Assembly (NCBI RefSeq): GCF_900129965.1
Contig: NZ_FQXM01000014.1
Coordinates: forward strand, 48,239-112,238
DNA: 64,000 bases
Direction: 5' to 3'
Source: Clostridium grantii DSM 8605
Lineage (GTDB): Bacteria > Bacillota > Clostridia > Clostridiales > Clostridiaceae
Part shown: positions 1 to 8,741 of the stretch, piece after piece
How positions within the stretch are numbered: the first letter of the stretch is position 1
Layout: each line of letters begins with the position of its first letter
Program-made: the position numbers and the translations under genes
The notes under the pieces: model-generated
The model's input: only the letters and a program-made list of their open reading frames with translations
What the model was told of the DNA's origin: nothing
Database searches by the model: none

Positions 1-747
1 CTCACGTATTCCATTCTCTGTCAAAATAGAAGAACATACCAATTCATGAGGATTCATATCACAAATTATACGCCCTTCTCCCATTACAATTACTCTATCA
101 ATATCTTTATGTAGCACATCCTCAAGTCGATGTTCAATGATAATGATAGTTTTTCCTGATTTTTTATGAATATCATCAATAATTTCTATAGCTGTTTTTC
201 CAGTTGCTGGGTCTAAATTAGCTAAAGGTTCATCAAATAGTAATACATCCACATCATCAATCATAACTCCTGCTAGGGATGTTCTTTGCTTTTGTCCTCC
301 TGATAATTCAAATGGGGATAATTTCAGTAAAGTATCCATATCCACCATTGCAGCCACTTTATTTACTCTTTCATGCATCTCTTTTGTATCAATATTATCA
401 TTTTCCATGGCAAAAGCGATATCCTCACCAACGGTAAGGCCTACAAATTGTGCATCTGAATCTTGAAGTACTGTTCCAATAATCTTAGATAATTTAAAAA
501 TATCTTGTTCTTTCGTTACAAGATCCTTAATCTTAAGTGAACCTTGATTCTCTCCCCTATAAGAAAATGGAATTAAACCATTAAGACAATGTCCTAGTGT
601 ACTTTTTCCACTTCCACTAGGACCAACTATTAAAACTTTTTCACCTGGATTTATTTCAAGATTTATATTGTGTAATGTAGGCTCTGATTGACTATAATAT
701 TGAAAACTATAATTAATAAATTCAATAATTGGTTTTTGTCTCATCAT
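1..747 (-). CDS. ECF transporter ATP-binding protein (partial, N-terminal part)
   Basis: ABC ATPase that would energise vitamin uptake by an energy-coupling-factor transporter at the membrane. About 249 residues are present and the gene runs off the left edge. Visible motifs: Walker A GPSGSGKST at residues 42-50, signature LSGGQKQR near 145, Walker B VDVLLFDEP, and the switch histidine in IIIEHRLEDV. The start at the first of two ATGs (745-747) follows AGGAG by six bases. It lies 26 bp downstream of a UPF0397 S-component gene, and this family pairing usually involves a double-length ATPase with two ABC domains, so the missing part is probably a second ABC domain. Substrate cannot be told from sequence. 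Confidence 0.88.
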   Translation of the reverse strand, partial: MMRQKPIIEFINYSFQYYSQSEPTLHNINLEINPGEKVLIVGPSGSGKSTLGHCLNGLIPFSYRGENQGSLKIKDLVTKEQDIFKLSKIIGTVLQDSDAQFVGLTVGEDIAFAMENDNIDTKEMHERVNKVAAMVDMDTLLKLSPFELSGGQKQRTSLAGVMIDDVDVLLFDEPLANLDPATGKTAIEIIDDIHKKSGKTIIIIEHRLEDVLHKDIDRVIVMGEGRIICDMNPHELVCSSILTENGIRE

Positions 748-773
748 ATACTGCTCCTAATTAACTTGTTATA

Positions 774-1331
774 TTATTTTTTACTTAAACTTCCTTTTGC
801 TGTTCTTGTTGCAGAATATGCAATTAATAACAAAGTGCCTATAACCCCAACGCTTATTGTATTAAGTAAAGCTGCTATTACACCTTGGGTAAATACTAAA
901 TTAGCAGGCTCTGCATAAATAAGTATATCTAATGATGGTGCCACAATTACCCAAGCAATAACATTACCTAATAATTGTATTACATTAAAAGTAATAATAT
1001 CTTTTGTTTTAAATTCACCATCTTCAACTTTTGTTCTTTTAAATGCAAACCCAAAAATAAAACTTGCCATACCACTAGCAATAACCCAACTCCACCAAGG
1101 GGAACCATATTGAATTGAATCACTTAAAGCATGTCCTATAAATGCAATTAATCCTCCTGCAATAGGTCCAAATAAAGTAGCAAAAAAAGCACTTATACCA
1201 TATGCTGTTTGAAAACTAGTTTCTGGTACTGGTGACGGTACTTTTACAAACATAAATAAAAGAGTAAAAATAGCAGCTCCAAGTCCAATGGCAACAATTG
1301 TTTTAGTAGAAATTTCAAAGTATTTTTTCAT
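774..1331 (-). CDS. UPF0397-family ECF transporter S component
   Basis: Integral membrane substrate-binding subunit of an ECF transporter, 185 aa, the usual length of UPF0397. Five or six hydrophobic segments are visible. The family hallmarks are an early AYGISAFFATLFGP segment, then FIGHALSDSIQYGSPWWSW, and a conserved glycine-rich last helix. It is the first gene before the ATPase gene and shares its strand with a 26 bp gap, so the two are probably one operon. Start ATG at 1331 follows AAGGAGA. A hairpin-forming repeat lies just upstream (1356-1402). The vitamin transported is not deducible. Confidence 0.85.
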   Translation of the reverse strand: MKKYFEISTKTIVAIGLGAAIFTLLFMFVKVPSPVPETSFQTAYGISAFFATLFGPIAGGLIAFIGHALSDSIQYGSPWWSWVIASGMASFIFGFAFKRTKVEDGEFKTKDIITFNVIQLLGNVIAWVIVAPSLDILIYAEPANLVFTQGVIAALLNTISVGVIGTLLLIAYSATRTAKGSLSKK

Positions 1332-1355
1332 TTCAATTCTCCTTTTTCTTAATTT

Positions 1356-1402
1356 TATAAGGATCCCATTGTGAAACTTATTGAACTGAGATACCTATAT
1401 AC
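1356..1402. repeat. Hairpin repeat family, short copy A
   Basis: About 47 bp containing GGATCCCATTGTGAAACTTA followed directly by TTGAACTGAGATACCTATA. The same two end blocks, with different interiors, recur at 11558-11689 and twice at 13965-14078. The ends are imperfect inverted repeats (TATAGG-AT-CCC). It sits in the probable 5' leader of the UPF0397 gene. Confidence 0.65.
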
Positions 1403-1570
1403 CTAACTACATAAATGTAATTTAATATAAATACAACATAGCCTTAAATATCAACTAAATTATAGCATAATTTATATGTTGCTTCAATCTCTTCACTCTC
1501 TTCAATCCCAGTAAAAAAAAAGAATAGCAATGATTAATAATATACTTCTTAAATAATATACTTCTTAATG

Positions 1571-1602
1571 AAAAAAAACCTGAAGAAAAATCTCCAGGTT
1601 TT
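1571..1602 (-). terminator. Terminator of cold-shock gene
   Basis: On the minus strand the stem AAAACCTG/CAGGTTTT (1575-1582 with 1595-1602) is followed by a run of T. It starts 11 bp after the cold-shock gene stop. Confidence 0.75.
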
Positions 1603-1612
1603 AATAGTTAAA

Positions 1613-1810
1613 TTAGATTGTAGCTATGTTTTCTGCTTGAGGGCCTTTTGGTCCTGAAACAACGTCAAAAGAAACTTTTTCGCCTTCTTCTAAAGTTTTG
1701 TATCCATCTTTTTGTATTTGTGAAAAGTGAGCAAATACGTCATTACCTTCATCTGTAGTAATAAATCCAAATCCTTTTTCGCTGTTAAACCATTTTACTG
1801 TTCCTGTCAT
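1613..1810 (-). CDS. cspA: Cold-shock protein (CspA/CspB family)
   Basis: Single-domain OB-fold nucleic acid chaperone of 65 aa, the standard length. RNP1 is KGFGFI (residues 13-18) and RNP2 is DVFAHF (near 25-30); the protein begins MTGTVKWFNSEKGFGFI as in the family. The ATG at 1810 has GGAGGT eight bases upstream. It is a single-gene unit with its own promoter (1927-1956), a roughly 110 nt leader and a terminator. The leader can form a long stem that abuts the ribosome site, suggesting control at the translational level as known for csp genes. Confidence 0.95.
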   Translation of the reverse strand: MTGTVKWFNSEKGFGFITTDEGNDVFAHFSQIQKDGYKTLEEGEKVSFDVVSGPKGPQAENIATI

Positions 1811-1818
1811 TTTTCTTA

Positions 1819-1876
1819 CCTCCGAAATTTTTATTCCTTTAATTCTTGAAAAAACAAATAATAAATAAAAATTTCG
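1819..1876 (-). promoter_or_regulatory. csp 5' leader stem-loop touching the ribosome site
   Basis: Two perfect 13-base arms, CGAAATTTTTATT and AATAAAAATTTCG (1864-1876 and 1823-1835), are separated by 28 nt. The 3' arm ends on the first G of the GGAGG ribosome site (1819-1823). An AT-rich stem of this kind would change stability with temperature. The function is inferred; the pairing is seen directly. Confidence 0.55.
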
Positions 1877-1926
1877 AAATCTATGTATCTAAGTTATTCT
1901 TATCTATATACAAATCGATAAATATT

Positions 1927-1956
1927 ATTATAATAAGTTATTTGCTTCTGAATCAA
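1927..1956 (-). promoter_or_regulatory. csp promoter
   Basis: TTGATT (1951-1956) and TATAAT (1927-1932) with an 18 bp spacer on the minus strand. Transcription would start near 1919, giving a leader of about 110 nt, typical of cold-shock genes. Confidence 0.65.
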
Positions 1957-2048
1957 GGTACTATATAAGTATACATCATATAAAAAAAAATGCAAGTATT
2001 TTCTGATTATTTATATTTTTATTGTTTCATAGTTAATTCATTAATAAT

Positions 2049-2088
2049 AAAAGCCACCATCATTTTCTTCATAAAAATAGCGACTTTT
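2049..2088 (-). terminator. Terminator after the thioredoxin-reductase fusion gene
   Basis: Twelve-base stem with several G-U pairs on the minus-strand RNA (arms at 2049-2060 and 2077-2088) followed by a T-rich stretch, about 10 bp after the gene stop. Confidence 0.55.
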
Positions 2089-2097
2089 TTATAATTT

Positions 2098-3381
2098 TTA
2101 TTTAATATTCTTAATAAACCTTTCAGCCATAACCGCAGAAATTGCTCCATCAGAAGCTGCTGTTATAATTTGTCTAACTTGTTTTGTCCTGATATCTCCT
2201 GCTGCAAAAACCCCTTCTAAATTTGTTTTTGTATCTTCATTAGCTATTATATAACCTAATTGATCTAAGTTAATTTGATTTTTGTATAACTCTGATTTTG
2301 GTTCTGATCCGATATATACAAATACTCCTTCTGTTGAAATTTCCATGATTTTTTTTGTAATCAAATTTTCAATCACAATAAACTGTAGTCTTTTATCTTT
2401 TCCTTTTACCTCTCTCACTTCTGAATTCAATATAACGCTTATTTTATCCTTATTTAAAACTTCCTTTATAGCTTTATTTCCTGCTTGAAATTTATCAAAT
2501 TGATGAATTATAGTCACCTCAGAGGCATATTTACACAACAATACCGCTTCTTCAAGTGCAGAATTTCCTCCTCCAATCACTACTATTTTTTTATCCTTAT
2601 ACATAGGTGCATCACAAGTTGCACAATAATGTATTCCTTTTCCCATAAAAGTATGCGCATTCTTTGCTGGTAATTGTTTTGGTTTTGCCCCTGAAGCAAT
2701 GATTATAGACTTTGCATAAAAGTCAGTATCTTCAGTTCTAACATATTTAATTTCAGATATCAAATCCACCTTTAAAATCTCTTTTAAATCTTTAATTAAA
2801 GTTCCAAAAGAAATAGCTTGGTTTTTCATATTTTCAATTAAAATCTTACCTTTTATACACCCTTTACTCCCCGGATAATTTTCTACATTATACAATGTAG
2901 CTGTTTGACCTCCTATTACATTTTCATCTATTAAAATAGTTTTTAATCCTGCTCTTGAAGCATAAATGGCTGCCGAGAGACCTGCTACACCTGCACCTAA
3001 AATTATCAAATCACAATAAACTTTTTTTCTTTCAATAGTTGGTAGCATTTGTTTAAACACATCTTCGAAAACTTTTCTTACTTCTACTAAACTCAAAAAT
3101 CCTGTTAACCTTGTCCCAACTTCTTTCCCTTTATTAAAAAATAAAAGAGTAGGACTACTTAAAACATTTAAACTCAATCCAAAATCCTTATTAGCTGTTC
3201 TTAATATTTTTACAAACTTTATTTGATTACCATACCTCTCATTTAATCTTGTATATATAGGGGATAAAACTTCACAAGGTGGACATCCTTCTGAATAAAA
3301 CTCCAAAACTACTGGTTTTAAACTTTCAATAACTTCACTCTGAAATTCAGTAGCATCTATTGTCTTTATATTCTCACTCAT
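2098..3381 (-). CDS. Thioredoxin / thioredoxin reductase fusion
   Basis: Predicted FAD- and NAD(P)H-dependent disulfide oxidoreductase with its own thioredoxin, 427 aa. Residues 1-105 form a thioredoxin domain with active site CPPC (Cys33, Cys36). Residues about 118-427 form a thioredoxin reductase: FAD motif ILGAGVAG, active-site CATC near 254-257, NAD(P) motif GGGNSALEE and the late FAD motif AAGDIR. The known mycobacterial fusion has the opposite order (reductase then thioredoxin). It stands alone, with a terminator of its own. Cytoplasmic redox homeostasis is the likely role; which domain accepts electrons from which is inferred. Start ATG at 3381 follows GAAGGATG. Confidence 0.9.
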   Translation of the reverse strand: MSENIKTIDATEFQSEVIESLKPVVLEFYSEGCPPCEVLSPIYTRLNERYGNQIKFVKILRTANKDFGLSLNVLSSPTLLFFNKGKEVGTRLTGFLSLVEVRKVFEDVFKQMLPTIERKKVYCDLIILGAGVAGLSAAIYASRAGLKTILIDENVIGGQTATLYNVENYPGSKGCIKGKILIENMKNQAISFGTLIKDLKEILKVDLISEIKYVRTEDTDFYAKSIIIASGAKPKQLPAKNAHTFMGKGIHYCATCDAPMYKDKKIVVIGGGNSALEEAVLLCKYASEVTIIHQFDKFQAGNKAIKEVLNKDKISVILNSEVREVKGKDKRLQFIVIENLITKKIMEISTEGVFVYIGSEPKSELYKNQINLDQLGYIIANEDTKTNLEGVFAAGDIRTKQVRQIITAASDGAISAVMAERFIKNIK

Positions 3382-3549
3382 AATATATTCATCCTTCTTT
3401 GTTTATTATTGTAATACAAAATATTTTTCCCTATATTATTTTATGCTGAGGATAAGTTTTTGTATCATTATTTTCAATTTACTCAATTTAATATTATATT
3501 CAAGAAAAATACATTTTATATCTCTCCAAGGTAACTTTTCACCATTTTA

Positions 3550-3577
3550 TTGAATAAATTGTGTAAAATGTTATAAT
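3550..3577 (+). promoter_or_regulatory. Promoter of TPR-GAF-GGDEF gene
   Basis: TTGAAT (3550-3555), 16 bp spacer, TATAAT (3572-3577), 40 bp before the start codon. Confidence 0.5.
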
Positions 3578-3617
3578 TAAAGATATATTGTTGTTTAAAT
3601 AACATTGGAGGTATTTT

Positions 3618-5708
3618 ATGGATTCTTTTCATCAAATTGATACTAGTATCAATATACTAGCACAACGCAACAAAATTGCCGAAAAACATTATGGTTCGTC
3701 AAAAATACAAGGCATTGAAATACTATCTTATGTAAATGAGACAATTGTTCATTCCTTAAAAATAAATTACTATCAAGGCGTTTGTACGGGATATCGTGTT
3801 CTTGCTTTACATTATTCTAATATTGGCAGCGAAGAAAAAGCATTAAAATACCTTCTATTATGTGAAGAATATATAAAAAATTGTAATTTAGAAGAAATTA
3901 ATTATGCTCATTTATATAATGCTTATGTAGTTTATTATTCAGATCTAATTGGTGACCAAGAAAAAGCAGCTTACTATTGCAAACTATCAATAGAAAAATC
4001 AGAAACCTTAGATAATAAAGTTATGCTTATGTGCTCAAAAGCATGTTTAGGCGCAATACATCTTAAACTCCAGAATCACGAACAAGGAATTGAATTAACA
4101 AATAGTACCTTAATCTACTATGAAGCTAAAAATGACCACCTTTCTTGTATGTATTGCTATAACAATCTAGGGGAAGCATATTATAATTTGAATTTAATTG
4201 ATAAATCTATTCTATACTATGAGAAAGCTTATAAATTAGCACTTGAAGAACAGGATATAGTTATTATAGAGGATTCTTCCATTGGATTGTCCCGTATTTA
4301 CTCAAAAAATGGAGATTTTACTAAAGCGATAAAACTTTTAGAAAAAACAATTCAAATCGCTAAAGATAATAAGGTAGTAAGGGTTGAAACAAATGCAATT
4401 TTTGAGCTAATAGATATATATATTTCCAAAGAAGATTTGAATAAAGCTGAGTCTTTGCTTGTGCAAAGCAAAAAACTAGTTGATGAAATCCATAATCGTT
4501 TAGTAGACCTTCATTACAATGAACGTAAAGCTAAAATTGCTGAAAAATTAGAGAATTTTAAAGAAGCTTACTATAGTAGCTTAAAATGTCAAGAATTGAC
4601 CAAAATATTAGAAAGCGAAAACGCTAGGAATATTTCTAATAATTTACTTAAAACTCAATTAAATAAAACAAGAGATAGACTTGAAACAATTTTTAAAATT
4701 GGAAGAGAATTAACAACAATGAATGTAATTGATGATGTTTTAATAGAAGTAACACAAAAGTTAAAGAAACTAATGGATGTTGATTTTATAGGTATTGGCG
4801 AAATTGTTAATGATTCTATATTATTTAATCACTGTTATGAAGAAGAAAATTTTTTGACACCTGTAAAATATTCATTAACTGATAAAAACAGTTTTGCAGT
4901 ATGGTCAATTGAGCACCAAAAAGAACTTATGTTAAATGACATTGAATCAGAATATTCTCTTTATATAAAAGAAACCAATATTGTGAATTCCACAGCTATG
5001 GGTAATATTACACACTCTTTGTTGTATGCTCCTTTAATTGTAAAAAATGAAATAATTGGTGTTTTTACAATCCAAAGTTACAAGAAAGATGCTTATTCCT
5101 CTGAAGAGTTTGAAATTTTTAAAATTATAGCATCTTATATAGCTATTGCTCAAGTAAACGCTTATCAAGCTGAAAAACTAAAAAATCTATCACTTATTGA
5201 TACCCTTACAAATTTAAAAAACCGTAGTGGGTTTACTTCTGGCTTTGATAAAATAGTTTGTAATAATTTTTCAATAATAAATAGCGTTTCACTTATTATG
5301 TTAGATTTAGACCATTTCAAATTAATTAATGATAACCATGGACATATGGCTGGTGATTTGGTTTTAAAAAAAGTTGGAAAGCTTTTAAGTGAATACGAGA
5401 ATTCTGTTGATTTAGTCGCTAGAATTGGTGGTGAAGAGTTTGCTATATTAATTGTTAATAAAAGTATAAACTTCATAAGAACTCTAGCTGAAGATATAAG
5501 GTATTCTTTTGAAAACACAAAAGTTACTTACAAGAATAAACAAATAAAAATAACAACAAGCATAGGGGTTTCTTATATATCTGTTGATAAAAATAAACTT
5601 TCATTATTCGAAGAGCTTTATTATCAAGCCGATAAAGCCCTTTATAGTGCAAAAGCTTTAGGTAGAAATAAGGTTGAATTTTTTAATAAAAAGGATACTT
5701 CAAACTAA
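3618..5708 (+). CDS. TPR-GAF-GGDEF diguanylate cyclase
   Basis: Predicted soluble diguanylate cyclase of 696 aa, making the second messenger c-di-GMP. Residues 1-340 are tetratricopeptide-like helical repeats. About 370-510 is a GAF sensor domain and about 525-690 a GGDEF domain. The catalytic motif is GGEEF (residues 604-608), preceded by LDLDHFKLIND, so it should be active. The product-inhibition site RxxD is replaced by NSVD, so feedback inhibition is probably absent. No membrane segments or signal peptide are seen. ATG with GGAGG eight to nine bases upstream. The N-terminal repeats probably mediate a protein contact; the ligand of the GAF domain is unknown. Confidence 0.92.
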   Translation: MDSFHQIDTSINILAQRNKIAEKHYGSSKIQGIEILSYVNETIVHSLKINYYQGVCTGYRVLALHYSNIGSEEKALKYLLLCEEYIKNCNLEEINYAHLYNAYVVYYSDLIGDQEKAAYYCKLSIEKSETLDNKVMLMCSKACLGAIHLKLQNHEQGIELTNSTLIYYEAKNDHLSCMYCYNNLGEAYYNLNLIDKSILYYEKAYKLALEEQDIVIIEDSSIGLSRIYSKNGDFTKAIKLLEKTIQIAKDNKVVRVETNAIFELIDIYISKEDLNKAESLLVQSKKLVDEIHNRLVDLHYNERKAKIAEKLENFKEAYYSSLKCQELTKILESENARNISNNLLKTQLNKTRDRLETIFKIGRELTTMNVIDDVLIEVTQKLKKLMDVDFIGIGEIVNDSILFNHCYEEENFLTPVKYSLTDKNSFAVWSIEHQKELMLNDIESEYSLYIKETNIVNSTAMGNITHSLLYAPLIVKNEIIGVFTIQSYKKDAYSSEEFEIFKIIASYIAIAQVNAYQAEKLKNLSLIDTLTNLKNRSGFTSGFDKIVCNNFSIINSVSLIMLDLDHFKLINDNHGHMAGDLVLKKVGKLLSEYENSVDLVARIGGEEFAILIVNKSINFIRTLAEDIRYSFENTKVTYKNKQIKITTSIGVSYISVDKNKLSLFEELYYQADKALYSAKALGRNKVEFFNKKDTSN

Positions 5709-5710
5709 TT

Positions 5711-5756
5711 AATACAAAAAAAGTATGAATCCACTTATTCATACTTTTTTTGTATT
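5711..5756. terminator. Bidirectional terminator
   Basis: Perfect 20-base arms (5711-5730 and 5737-5756) with a six-base loop and A and T tracts on both sides. It lies between two convergent genes and can serve both. Confidence 0.9.
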
Positions 5757-5805
5757 TATATTATATTGTTAAAAACTTTTAGTAAATCTGTATTTACTTT
5801 TTATA

Positions 5806-7458
5806 TTAATTAGCTTGGTTTAAAGAATTTTTTAAGTCTTCATCAGCAGTACTTATTGGTTTGATATCAAAAGTATCTACTAGATATTGTAAAACATTTG
5901 GAGAAATAAATGCTGGCAAACTTGGTCCTAAGTAAATTCCTTTTATACCTAGAGATAGTAAAGCTAATAAATCTGCTACAGCTTTTTGTTCATACCATGA
6001 AAGTACTATTGTAAGAGGTAATGAATTTACATCTGTATCAAATGCATCTGCCAAGGCTAAAGCTATTCTAACTGCAGAATAAGCATCGTTACATTGACCA
6101 ACATCTAATAATCTTGGTAACCCTGCTACAGTTCCAAAATCCAATTTGTTAAATCTATACTTTCCACAAGCAAGAGTAAGTATGGCGCAATCTTTTGGAA
6201 CTTTTTCAGCAAATTCTGTATAATAATTTCTTCCTGGTTTTGCTCCATCACATCCACCAATCAAGAAGAAATGTCTTAATTCACCAGATTTTACTGCATC
6301 AACGATAGCTCCTGCATGTGATAAAGTAGCATTGTGTCCAAATCCAACCAAAATTTCTTTTTTATCTTGATCTTCTTCAAATCCACCTAATTCTAATGCT
6401 TTATCTATTATTTCACTAAAATCTTTTGTACCATCTTCATTAACTTTTATGTTAATAAGACCTTCCCAACCCACAACATTAGTTGTAAATATTCTATCTT
6501 TATAACTATCTCTTGGTCTCATTAAACAATTAGTAGTCATTAATATACAACCTGGTATATTATCAAACTCTTTTTGTTGATTTTGCCAAGCAGAACCGAA
6601 ATTACCTACTAAATGTTTATATTTATTCAATGATGGATATCCATGAGCTGGTAACATTTCTCCATGAGTATAAATATTAATTCCTTTACCCTCTGTTTGC
6701 TCAAGTAACATTTCTAGGTCTCTTAAATCGTGACCAGAAATAATTATAAAAGGTCCTTTTTTAACATTTACATTTACTTGTTGAGGCGATGGATGGCTGT
6801 ACTTTGTAGTATTAGCTTCATCAAGTACCTTCATTATTTCTACACTCATTTCTCCTGCTTTCATAGTCATTCCAATTAAATCTTCAAGAGTTAATTCATC
6901 ATTAGTAGTAGCTTCAAGAGCTAAAAAGTAAAATTGATCTACTTGATCGCTATTATAATTGATAAATCTTGCTTGATGGCTATAAGCAGATATACCTTTT
7001 AATCCATATAATATTGTCCATCTTAAAGAACGAATATCTTCATTAAGCTCTTTATCATACATAATACCCGCAATTTCTGAATCCTTTAACATAGTTTCTT
7101 TAGTTTCACTTAAATTATATGTAGCATAATTAGGATATTTAGCATCTGGTGCTTTTTCTCTTAATTCTTCCTTTATTTTTTGAGATTCCTTTAATAGTTT
7201 AACATGAACTTCAGGGTCAAAATTTACATTTGTTAATGTAGTAAATAATGAATCCTCTACGAATTTAACAATTTCTTTATCTATCATTTCACCTTTTTCA
7301 ATTAAAGGTTTTGCATAACAAGCTATTCCTTTTAATTGAAAAATCAATAAGTCTTGAAGATTGGCAATTTCTGGTACTTTACCACAAACCCCGCTTTTAG
7401 TACAACCTTTTCCACCCATTGTTTGTTCACATTGATAACAAAACATTGCATTTTCCAT
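5806..7458 (-). CDS. hcp: Hydroxylamine reductase (hybrid cluster protein)
   Basis: Hybrid cluster protein of 550 aa, in the usual size range. It reduces hydroxylamine and is also reported to act on nitric oxide; nitrosative-stress defence is the likely role. The N-terminal cluster motif is CYQC-x8-C-x5-C, the spacing of the [4Fe-4S] class. Ligands of the hybrid cluster are visible in HDLRDLEML, THGEMLPAHGYP, TTNCLMRP, GGCDGAKPGR, LACGKYRF and GLPRLLDVGQCND. The open frame extends 20 codons further, but ATG at 7458 has AGGAG eight bases before it and gives the family N-terminus MENAMFCYQC. It is a single-gene unit with its own promoter and leader. Confidence 0.95.
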   Translation of the reverse strand: MENAMFCYQCEQTMGGKGCTKSGVCGKVPEIANLQDLLIFQLKGIACYAKPLIEKGEMIDKEIVKFVEDSLFTTLTNVNFDPEVHVKLLKESQKIKEELREKAPDAKYPNYATYNLSETKETMLKDSEIAGIMYDKELNEDIRSLRWTILYGLKGISAYSHQARFINYNSDQVDQFYFLALEATTNDELTLEDLIGMTMKAGEMSVEIMKVLDEANTTKYSHPSPQQVNVNVKKGPFIIISGHDLRDLEMLLEQTEGKGINIYTHGEMLPAHGYPSLNKYKHLVGNFGSAWQNQQKEFDNIPGCILMTTNCLMRPRDSYKDRIFTTNVVGWEGLINIKVNEDGTKDFSEIIDKALELGGFEEDQDKKEILVGFGHNATLSHAGAIVDAVKSGELRHFFLIGGCDGAKPGRNYYTEFAEKVPKDCAILTLACGKYRFNKLDFGTVAGLPRLLDVGQCNDAYSAVRIALALADAFDTDVNSLPLTIVLSWYEQKAVADLLALLSLGIKGIYLGPSLPAFISPNVLQYLVDTFDIKPISTADEDLKNSLNQAN

Positions 7459-7524
7459 AGTCATCTCTCCTATTTCTTTTATTTTTAAATATTTTTCCAA
7501 ATAAATAAGCATACACATGTTGAG

Positions 7525-7556
7525 TTAAATTAAATATAATCTTGAATTTAATTTAA
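7525..7556 (-). promoter_or_regulatory. hcp leader stem-loop
   Basis: Perfect 11-base arms TTAAATTAAAT and ATTTAATTTAA with a 10-base loop in the predicted hcp 5' leader. The stem is pure A/T and its role is unknown. Confidence 0.3.
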
Positions 7557-7579
7557 TAATATATAAAATACTTAAGTAC

Positions 7580-7588
7580 ATTATATCA
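7580..7588 (-). promoter_or_regulatory. hcp promoter (extended -10)
   Basis: TGATATAAT on the minus strand, an extended -10 element, about 120 bp before the start codon. No good -35 is seen, which would fit an activator-dependent promoter. Confidence 0.45.
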
Positions 7589-7745
7589 TTTTATTTCACT
7601 TTATGCTAATATTTTGTCATTTATATATTGTTTAGTAATTATATTGGAAATTTATTCTATTTATATAAATGTACATGACTTTACAACATTCACAATTTTT
7701 ATGATTCCCTTATAAAAAAATAATTATACACTTTAAGTGAACTTC

Positions 7746-7782
7746 AAAAGCTAGTTAATCTTTCATTAACTAGCTTTTTTTT
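7746..7782. terminator. Hairpin terminator after the AEC transporter gene
   Basis: Fourteen-base perfect arms (AAAAGCTAGTTAAT and its complement) around CTTTC, with eight T on the plus side and four on the minus side. It directly follows the transporter stop on the minus strand. Confidence 0.7.
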
Positions 7783-8713
7783 AAAATATAATATTTGATA
7801 AAAATATTACTATGGTCAAAGTTACACTACAAAGCAAAGTTGTAGTTATAACCACTTGCGCCGCAAAATCCGGTTCATTATCAAATTCTACTGCAATTAA
7901 TACTGCATTAATAGCTGTTGGCACAGAGCTTGAAATTAAAAGAGTTTTAGCCATTACCTCATCCATATTCATGAATTTTATTAGAATAAAGGCTATGACT
8001 GGTGCACAACAAAGTCTCATAAAAGTTGCAAGATAAACATCAATATTAGAAAAATGAAATTTCGTCATTGAAAGTTGAATTCCTAATGTTATCAAAGCAA
8101 TTGGCACTAAACCATTCCTCAAATATACTAATGCAGGCCATATAAAAAAGGATGAAATATTTATATGAAAATACTTAAAAACAATAACTAAAAATATTGC
8201 ATATAAGGAAGGCATAGAAATTATTTTTTTCAGTGTTTCCTTAATGCTTAATTGTCCTAATCCAGCATTAAAAAAGCCTACCGTATAAGTAATTATATTT
8301 TGTACCATCAATACCATTATTTGAATAGCTGCTGCATATCCAAGATAAGGTGAGTCTTTAAAAACTAAAGCAATTAATGGAACTCCAAAATTACCTGAAT
8401 TGTATAAAATCATTGTATTCATAAAATTTGCATTTATAGATTTATTTTGCTTTCTAAATATCCCCACCACAAAGGTAAGTAAATATGATATAAGAAATAA
8501 TAAAAATGCAAATAAAAGAACTTTCACTAACTTTAAATCAATATTTGTTTCTGATAAAGATACGAATATAAAAGATGGAACAAATAAGTAAAAATTAATT
8601 TTGCTTAAAGTTTTAATATCTATATTCTGTGTTTTCCCTAAAATAGAACCCAAAAAAATTATAAAGAAAATTGGTGCGATATTATTTGTAATTATAAATA
8701 TAAAAATATTCAT
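7781..8713 (-). CDS. AEC family transporter
   Basis: Membrane protein of 310 aa from the auxin efflux carrier family, with about ten hydrophobic helices in a five-plus-five repeat, typical length. The conserved crossover region around NSGNFGVPL (near residues 105-112) is present. These proteins move small organic acids or amino acids; the substrate is not known here. It begins 28 bp after the predicted glycoside hydrolase gene on the same strand, so both are likely one operon and the substrate may relate to the hydrolase product. ATG at 8713 with AGAAGGGA upstream. Confidence 0.85.
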   Translation of the reverse strand: MNIFIFIITNNIAPIFFIIFLGSILGKTQNIDIKTLSKINFYLFVPSFIFVSLSETNIDLKLVKVLLFAFLLFLISYLLTFVVGIFRKQNKSINANFMNTMILYNSGNFGVPLIALVFKDSPYLGYAAAIQIMVLMVQNIITYTVGFFNAGLGQLSIKETLKKIISMPSLYAIFLVIVFKYFHINISSFFIWPALVYLRNGLVPIALITLGIQLSMTKFHFSNIDVYLATFMRLCCAPVIAFILIKFMNMDEVMAKTLLISSSVPTAINAVLIAVEFDNEPDFAAQVVITTTLLCSVTLTIVIFLSNIIF

Positions 8714-8741
8714 TTTCGTAAATCCCTTCTAGGAAAGTTGG

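Noticed and set aside
5165..5518. Minus-strand 117-codon frame
   Set aside because: Antisense of the GGDEF domain of the 3618-5708 gene; no ribosome site.
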